Below are positions 1-5,600 of a DNA stretch of 8,051 nucleotides, in pieces (positions within the stretch are counted from its first letter, which is position 1; every line of letters begins with the position of its first letter). A program made the position numbers and the translations under genes. Location of the stretch: positions 1 through 8,051 of the forward strand of contig CAAGDU010000065.1 in assembly GCA_900768725.1 (NCBI GenBank), read 5' to 3'. The notes under the pieces are model-generated. The model was not told where the DNA came from. It saw nothing but the letters and a program-made list of their open reading frames with translations, and did no database searches. This DNA comes from Bacteroidales bacterium. GTDB lineage: Bacteria; Bacteroidota; Bacteroidia; Bacteroidales; Paludibacteraceae.

Positions 1-12
1 TCCACTCCCCCG

Positions 13-31
13 CCTCTCCTGAAAGGAGGGG
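13..31 (+). other. GC-rich hairpin near window start
   Basis: CCTCTCCT (13-20) can pair with AGGAGGGG (24-31) across a three-base loop, giving eight pairs including one T-G wobble. No T-run follows it, so it is not a textbook rho-independent terminator. It could be the 3' end of a structure belonging to an upstream gene outside the window. Its right arm overlaps the first G-run of the 28-48 G tract, so the two structures would exclude each other. Confidence 0.4.
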
Positions 32-48
32 AGGGGGCAGGGGGCGGG
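28..48 (+). other. Potential G-quadruplex tract
   Basis: Four G-runs (28-31, 33-37, 40-44, 46-48) are separated by loops of 1, 2 and 1 bases. This meets the usual G3+N1-7 rule with very short loops, which normally favour stable parallel quadruplexes. It lies about 140 bp upstream of ettA on the coding strand. Whether it folds or has a role is unknown. Confidence 0.5.
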
Positions 49-88
49 AAGGTGCTTTCGGCTTCCAGCCGCAAAAAGATGCAGGATG

Positions 89-156
89 AAGGATAAAAGA
101 CTTATTTGTCTCGACTCTGACATCTCACAGGCGAAGGTAATAAGTCTTTTATCCTT
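89..156. repeat. 18-bp perfect inverted repeat upstream of ettA
   Basis: The left arm AAGGATAAAAGACTTATT (89-106) is the exact reverse complement of 139-156, with a 32-base loop (107-138). In RNA this would be an 18-bp AU-rich hairpin ending about 30 nt before the ettA start codon. It could be a leader structure of ettA, a transcription end for an upstream gene, or a small dispersed element. The sequence outside the arms continues as 7-nt periodic sequence on both sides, mirrored in orientation. Confidence 0.7.
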
Positions 157-185
157 AATCATTAATCTTTCATCCTTTATCCCTT
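151..185 (+). repeat. Degenerate 7-nt tandem repeat abutting the ettA start
   Basis: Five consecutive heptamers, ATCCTTA, ATCATTA, ATCTTTC, ATCCTTT and ATCCCTT, occupy 151-185 and end directly at the ATG at 186. The opposite arm (71-105) reads as mirrored heptamers GCAAAAA, GATGCAG, GATGAAG, GATAAAA, GACTTAT. No Shine-Dalgarno sequence is present in this leader and no TAnnTTTG promoter box was found between 49 and 185. Confidence 0.6.
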
Positions 186-1862
186 ATGGCAGACGACAAG
201 AAGATTATCTTTTCGATGGTGGGCGTGAGTAAGAGTTTCGCGCCGCAAAAAAAAGTACTAAACAACATCTACCTTAGTTTCTTCTATGGTGCCAAGATAG
301 GCATCATCGGTCTGAACGGCTCTGGTAAGTCCACGCTGATGAAGATTATCGCGGGCGTGGAGAAGAACTACGAGGGCGAAGTGGTGTTCTCGCCGGGCTA
401 CTCGGTGGGCTACCTTGAGCAAGACCCGAAACTGGACCCCACGAAGACCGTGCGCGAGATAGTGCAGGAGGGCGTGCAGCCCATCATGGACATGCTGCGC
501 GAGTACGACGAGATAAACGCCGCCTTCGCGGAGCCCGATGCCGATTTCGACACACTGCTGGCGCGGCAGGCGGAGTTGCAAGATAAGTTGGACAGCACCG
601 ACGCCTGGAACATCGACCAGAAACTGGACCGCGCGATGGACGCGCTGCGTTGCCCGCCCGACGACGCGAACGTGCAGACGCTCTCCGGCGGTGAGCGACG
701 CCGCGTGGCACTATGCCGTCTGCTCTTGCAGCAGCCGGATATCCTTTTGTTAGACGAGCCGACCAACCACCTCGACGCGGAGAGCATTGACTGGCTGGAG
801 CAGCACCTGCAACAGTACGCCGGCACCGTGATTTGTATCACGCACGACCGTTACTTCCTCGACCACGTGGCAGGCTGGATACTCGAACTCGACCGCGGCG
901 AGGGTATCCCTTGGAAAGGCAACTACTCGTCGTGGCTGGAGCAGAAGACCACGCGCATGGCGATGGAGGAGAAGCAGGCAAGCAAGCGCCGCAAGACGCT
1001 GGAGCGCGAGTTGGAATGGGTGCGCATGGCGCCGAAAGCGCGTCAGGCGAAGGGGAAAGCCCGCTTGGCAGCCTACGACCGCATGATGAACGAGGAGCAA
1101 CGCGAGCGCGAGGAGAAATTAGAGATATTCATCCCGAACGGTCCGCGCCTCGGCAACAAGGTCATCAACGCCGAGGGCGTGGCGAAAGCCTACGGCGACC
1201 GCGTGCTGTTCGAGGACTTGGACTTCATGCTGCCGCCCAACGGGATTGTAGGCGTGATAGGTCCGAACGGCGCGGGCAAGACGACGCTCTTCCGCATGAT
1301 TATGGGCATGGAGACCGCCGACAAAGGGCATTTTGAGGTCGGCGAGACGGTGAAAGTGGGGTACGTGGACCAAGTGCACTCGAACATCGACCCCGAGAAG
1401 ACCGTATATGAGACCATCAGCAACGGCACGGAGTACATCCGCGTGGGCGGCAGGGAAATCAACGCGCGGGCATACCTGAGCCGCTTTAACTTCACCGGCG
1501 CCGACCAAGAGAAGAAATGCGGCGTGCTGTCGGGCGGCGAGCGCAACCGTCTGCACCTGGCGCTGACGCTGAAGTCGGAAGCCAACGTGCTGCTGCTGGA
1601 CGAGCCGACCAACGACATCGACGTGAACACCCTGCGGGCGCTGGAAGAGGGCTTGGAGAACTTCGCCGGCTGCGCCGTGGTCATCAGCCACGACCGCTGG
1701 TTCCTCGACCGTATATGCACGCATATCCTCGCCTACGAGGGCGACTCGAAGGTGTTCTGGTTCGAAGGCTCCTACTCCGACTACGAGGCAAACAAGAAGA
1801 TGCGCCTCGGGGAAGACGCCCTCGAACCCAAGCGGATACGGTACAAAAAACTGATGGAGTAA
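186..1862 (+). CDS. ettA: Energy-dependent translational throttle protein EttA (ABC-F ATPase)
   Basis: This 558-residue cytosolic protein has two ABC ATPase domains and no membrane segment. Family members bind the ribosomal E site and gate early elongation according to ATP/ADP state. Domain 1 has Walker A GLNGSGKST (42-50), signature LSGGE (166-170), Walker B LLLDEP (187-192) and switch His220. Domain 2 has Walker A GPNGAGKTT (359-367), LSGGE (448-452), LLLDEP (469-474) and His502, so both sites look catalytically intact. An arm insertion (about 95-139) and the charged P-site linker (about 244-325, with RQAKGKARL) are present, as in EttA rather than in resistance ABC-F proteins. The length and the C-terminal DALEPKRIRYKK match E. 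coli EttA (555 aa) as I recall it. The start at 186 places the N-terminus in register with that protein. Codons end mostly in G or C, unlike the downstream adhesin gene. It appears to be transcribed alone. Confidence 0.96.
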   Translation: MADDKKIIFSMVGVSKSFAPQKKVLNNIYLSFFYGAKIGIIGLNGSGKSTLMKIIAGVEKNYEGEVVFSPGYSVGYLEQDPKLDPTKTVREIVQEGVQPIMDMLREYDEINAAFAEPDADFDTLLARQAELQDKLDSTDAWNIDQKLDRAMDALRCPPDDANVQTLSGGERRRVALCRLLLQQPDILLLDEPTNHLDAESIDWLEQHLQQYAGTVICITHDRYFLDHVAGWILELDRGEGIPWKGNYSSWLEQKTTRMAMEEKQASKRRKTLERELEWVRMAPKARQAKGKARLAAYDRMMNEEQREREEKLEIFIPNGPRLGNKVINAEGVAKAYGDRVLFEDLDFMLPPNGIVGVIGPNGAGKTTLFRMIMGMETADKGHFEVGETVKVGYVDQVHSNIDPEKTVYETISNGTEYIRVGGREINARAYLSRFNFTGADQEKKCGVLSGGERNRLHLALTLKSEANVLLLDEPTNDIDVNTLRALEEGLENFAGCAVVISHDRWFLDRICTHILAYEGDSKVFWFEGSYSDYEANKKMRLGEDALEPKRIRYKKLME

Positions 1863-2041
1863 AGATGGAAGACCGCGCTTCGCGCTGAACTACCGTTTCA
1901 CTGTCCGATGCTTGCATCCCGATCTATCGGGGACGTTTCACTGAACGACCGCGAGCTTTCTACGAAGTTCTGAACCATACTATGCACCGATATGCATTTG
2001 TTAATATAGAGTTTACAAAATTTCTTTTTTTTGCATATCTA
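1863..2041. other. Spacer after ettA, no gene recognised
   Basis: No credible ORF or RNA gene is seen here. It contains the small hairpin CGCG-CTT-CGCG near 1874-1884, a second one CCCGA-TCTA-TCGGG (1918-1931), and a 10-bp direct repeat CGTTTCACTG at 1894-1903 and 1934-1943. From about 1980 the sequence becomes strongly A/T-rich and includes a T8 run (2025-2032). Neither hairpin is followed by a T-run, so no clear ettA terminator can be assigned. Confidence 0.5.
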
Positions 2042-2053
2042 TTTGCATATTTT
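2030..2053 (+). repeat. 12-bp tandem repeat overlapping the promoter -33 region
   Basis: TTTGCATATCTA (2030-2041) is followed directly by TTTGCATATTTT (2042-2053). The second copy supplies the TTTG of the promoter -33 element. A related TATGCATTTG lies at about 1991-2000. The paired copies could be a regulator site or an alternative -33 box; this is inference only. Confidence 0.4.
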
Positions 2054-2073
2054 CTAAAAAAGTAGTATCTTTG
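2042..2073 (+). promoter_or_regulatory. Bacteroidota-type sigma(ABfr) promoter
   Basis: TTTG (2042-2045) is followed 20 bases later by TATCTTTG (2066-2073), an exact match to the Bacteroidota -7 consensus TAnnTTTG with the usual spacing to the -33 TTG element. Transcription should begin near 2080. The first ATG downstream is at 2120, about 40 nt away and just ahead of the CTAT repeat; the adhesin start is about 510 nt away. No comparable TAnnTTTG box was found between 2380 and 2589, so this may also be the adhesin promoter. Confidence 0.75.
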
Positions 2074-2119
2074 CCGCGGAATTGTAAGATAAACCTATAA
2101 AACTATCGTAGTAGGTACT

Positions 2120-2287
<168 letters not shown>

Positions 2288-2291
2288 TAAA

Positions 2292-2327
2292 GCAGGCGAC
2301 ACGTCCTTTCAGGGAGGTGCCGCCTGC
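2292..2327. repeat. GC-rich imperfect palindrome 1
   Basis: The segment begins GCAGGCG and ends CGCCTGC. Arms of about 15 bases pair with two mismatches around a short loop near 2307-2311. It shares its GCAGGCG / CGCCTGC ends with the palindromes at 2410-2428 and 2457-2505, so it looks like a member of one dispersed intergenic repeat family. Confidence 0.6.
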
Positions 2328-2352
2328 ATCGTTTTCCATGCCTCACTGGGGA

Positions 2353-2371
2353 CGCGGGCATCTCGCCCGCG
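2353..2371. repeat. GC-rich palindrome 2
   Basis: CGCGGGC (2353-2359) pairs with GCCCGCG (2365-2371) across a five-base loop, ATCTC. It is a compact stem of a different sequence from the GCAGGCG family. No T-run follows it. Confidence 0.55.
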
Positions 2372-2409
2372 GTGGGTCAAATAGTAAATTGTTAAATTGT
2401 CAAATACAC

Positions 2410-2509
2410 GCAGGCGTCCTCGCCTGCTAAAACTTGAAACCTGAAACTTGTAACTAAGCAGGCGGGGACGCCTGCGCACCCGGACAGCAGGCGTCCCCGC
2501 CTGCTAAAA
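2410..2509. repeat. Cluster of GCAGGCG...CGCCTGC palindromes
   Basis: Three related units lie within 100 bp. AGCAGGCGGGGACGCCTGC (2457-2475) is the exact reverse complement of 2487-2505, giving a 19-bp stem with an 11-base loop (2476-2486). A further copy at 2410-2428, followed by TAAAA, matches 2487-2509 with one difference (T in place of C in the centre). Each unit is itself nearly self-complementary. This organisation is typical of REP-like intergenic elements. An A-run rather than a T-run follows on the plus strand, so it is not a standard terminator. Confidence 0.75.
2431..2454 (+). repeat. Second 7-nt periodic tract
   Basis: AACTTGA, AACCTGA and AACTTGT followed by AAC fill 2431-2454 between two palindromes. 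It has the same 7-base period as the tract before ettA but a different sequence. Confidence 0.5.
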
Positions 2510-2518
2510 AATCAACTC

Positions 2519-2572
2519 CAATTATAACCACTATACCAACTATAGCCTCTATGTCAACTATAACAAACTAAC
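2519..2572 (+). repeat. Degenerate 9-nt tandem repeat in the adhesin leader
   Basis: Six consecutive 9-mers follow a CAACTATAR pattern: CAATTATAA, CCACTATAC, CAACTATAG, CCTCTATGT, CAACTATAA and CAAACTAAC. The tract ends 17 nt before the adhesin ATG. It is A/C/T-rich and almost free of G, so it should be unstructured; this could help ribosome access in a species that does not rely on Shine-Dalgarno sequences. Confidence 0.45.
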
Positions 2573-2589
2573 CAAAATTAAAACAAACA

Positions 2590-2661
2590 ATGAAAAAACT
2601 TTTCTTTTCAAGCCTATTGGTCTTATTGACATTGATAGGCATCGTCCCGCGCCTCGCCGCG
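2590..2661 (+). other. Sec signal peptide of the adhesin
   Basis: The N-terminus MKKLFFSSLLVLLTLIG has a Lys-Lys n-region and a hydrophobic core (about 4-19), followed by Pro-Arg and Leu-Ala-Ala. The likely signal peptidase I cut is after Ala24, leaving Gln25 as the new N-terminus, which is common in Bacteroidota. There is no lipobox cysteine, so it is not a lipoprotein. Confidence 0.85.
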
Positions 2662-5600
2662 CAGACCACCCCGCAACTCACTCCGAGGACTGTTCCTTTC
2701 TTTGAAGGCTTCGAGGAGGAAAATATCCAAAATGTCGTGGTTGCCGGTTGGGCGCAGCAAAGCGAAAGAGGTAGTGAATCTTGGGTTGCCAATTCCACAA
2801 ATACAAATTTTAATCGTACTCCCTACGCCGGCAAGTGGAATGCTACGCTCTACAGGAACAATACCGATTGGCTCTACACCCTTGTGTCATTGAAGGCAGA
2901 TACCCCTTATGATATTTCCTTATGTGCGCGACAAGATGGTGATAGTACTTCCTATGCCAATATCACAGTCGCCTTGGGAAAGGCGATAGATAAGGACTCC
3001 ATGACGCTAACCATCATTCCCCAAACCGGCATAAAGAATGGGGATTACCAATGGTTAAGAGATACATTCAGTGTACCTGCCGACGGAGACTATGTATTGG
3101 GAATAAAGGGATATATAGCTAACACTTCGAGTTCTACGAACTATATATCATTGGACAATATCTTACTCCAAGAACGTACCGCACACGCCATCACCATTCC
3201 CGCGCAGGAATGCGGTACCTTGACTGCCACTCCCTCCTCAGCATCTATGGGGGATACGGTTACGCTCAACTATACCATGAAGACGGGATATTTCTTCAAA
3301 GACTATACCACGGATGTGCCGGTTCAGTGGGTGGATGCCAACCGTTTCATTATGCCGACAGGAGATGTAACGATAGCGTTAGATGCTGTTGCTCCGAAAG
3401 CCATACCCTACTTTGAAGGCTTCGAGAACGGCAATACCGATCAAAAGAAAGTTGCCGGTTGGGTGCAACAAAGCGAAAGAGGTAGTGAATCTTGGGTTGC
3501 CAACACTTCCAGAACATACTACAATAGTACTCCCTACGCCGGCAGTTGGAATGCAACGCTCAATGAGTACAATACCGATTGGCTGTTCCAAGCCTTCACG
3601 CTCGAGGCAGGCAAAGAATATGCCTTCTCTATGTGGACAAGATCATACAAAAACGCCCAAATTAGCGTAATGCTCGGCAGCGATGCAAAAAAAGATTCCA
3701 TGTCGGTTGAGGTAGTTCCTGCTACTACACTGAGCACATCCGATTATCAATATATCTCCGCTAAGTTTACGGTCGAGATCACCGGTACTTATGTCATCGG
3801 CATACGCGGCTACTCATACTATAGTCCCAACTTCATTAGCATAGACAATGTTATGGTGCGTGAAACAGAAGCACACACCATTACGCTCGGCGGCACCCAT
3901 GCGACCCTCACTGCCAACAAAGCAACGGCAAGCATTGGCGATACGGTAACCCTGTCCTATACCTTGGATAAGAACTGCGCTTGGGGTAATTACACTACGG
4001 ATATTGATGTTAAATGGATTGATGCCAATCGTTTTATCATGCCCGATGAAGACATTGAAGTGGGTAACGTAGCTATTTCACTCAAAACCATCCCATACTT
4101 TGAAGGCTTCGAGGAGGGTAATACCGACCAACAGAATGTTGTCGGTTGGGCGCAGCAAAGTACGAATGGTAGTTATTCTTGGGCTGCCAACACTTCCCAA
4201 ATATACTATCACTGTACTCCATATGCCGGCAAGTGGAATGCTACGCTCTATGATAACGATATGGCTTGGCTGTTCCAGTATATCACCTTAGAGCAAGGCA
4301 AGACATACCGTTTTAGCATGTTTGCTCGTCAAAATAATAGTACCGCTTCTTACGCAAATATTACGGTACAGTTGGGCACTTTCGCACACAAAGACTCCAT
4401 GCAGACAACCATTGTTTCGAAGACATCTGTCATTAACGGCGATTACCAACTGCTTACCGATACATTCTCTGTAGAAACTACAGGTAACTATATCATAGGA
4501 ATCAAAGGATTTATTGCAAGTTCTTATCTAAGCATTGACAATATCGCTATCAGCGAGGATATAATGCACACCATCAGTACCACGAATGCAGAATTAGGGA
4601 CAATCTCTGTAAGTAAAAATTCCGCGGCTTTCGGCGACACCATCATCTTGTCGCATACGATGACGGAAGGCATATTTACGGGCTATGCCACCAATACACC
4701 CGTACATTGGATTAGCGACACCTCTTTCGTAGTGCTGCACGATGATGTAATCGTTGGATTTGACACTTCTTACTACCATACCCTACCTTTCTTTGAAGGC
4801 TTCGAGAACGGCAATACCGACCAAAAGAAAGTTGTCGGTTGGCTGCAGCAAAGCGAGGCAGGTTCTTCTTCTTGGGTTGCCAACGCTACCCAAACGGACT
4901 ATAACCGCACTCCCTACGCGGGCAGTTGGAATGCTACGCTCCATTATAGCAATACCGATTGGCTCTACACCATTGTACCATTGAAGGCAGATACCCCTTA
5001 CGATATTTCCTTATATGCACGCCAAGATTATCCTTCTACTTCCTATGCCAATATCACAGTCGCCTTGGGAAAGGCGATAGACAAGGACTCGATGACGATA
5101 AACCTCATTCCCCAAACCGGCATAAAGGATGGGGATTACCAATGGTTGAGAGGTACATTCAGTGTACCTACCGATGGGTACTATGTGTTGGGAATAAAGG
5201 GATATATGAATAGCAGTCCGTACTATATATCATTGGACAATATCCTACTACAAGAGCATACCGCACACACCATCATCATTTCCGAGCAGGAATGCGGCAC
5301 CTTGATAACCACTCCCTCCTCAGCATCTATGGGGGATACGGTTACGCTCAGCTATACCATGAATACGGGCTATTTCTTCAAAGACTATACCTCGGATGTT
5401 CAGGTTCAGTGGGTGGATGCCAACCGTTTCATTATGCCGGAGAGAGATGTAACGATAGCATTAGATGCTGTTGCTCCGAAAACCATCCCGTACTTTGAAG
5501 GTTTTGAGGATGGTAATGCCGACCAAAAGAAAGTTGCCGGTTGGGTGCAGCAAAGCGAGTATGGAAACGATGCTTGGGTTGCCAACGCTACCAAAACGGA

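Noticed and set aside
1119..1724. Long minus-strand open frames opposite ettA (for example 1119-1724 and 1190-1720)
   Set aside because: They lie wholly antisense to a well-supported, conserved GC-rich gene, and their Val/His/Arg-rich translations show no domain pattern. GC-rich genes often leave antisense frames open by codon bias.
186..1862. Antibiotic-resistance ABC-F (target protection) assignment for the first gene
   Set aside because: The overall length, the RQAKGKAR linker pattern and the C-terminal DALEPKRI(R/K)YK ending match EttA; resistance ABC-F proteins differ in the linker and termini.
2457..2509. Rho-independent terminator from the 19-bp stem at 2457-2505
   Set aside because: On the plus strand the stem is followed by A-rich sequence, and on the minus strand no T-run follows either, so the required U-tract is missing.
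2702..2893. Recurring plus-strand ORFs (about 60-95 codons) beginning MKASRR or similar in several modules
   Set aside because: These are the out-of-frame reading of the repeated TTTGAAGGCTTCGAG stretch; the in-frame translation has the signal peptide and domain motifs, so these are shadows.
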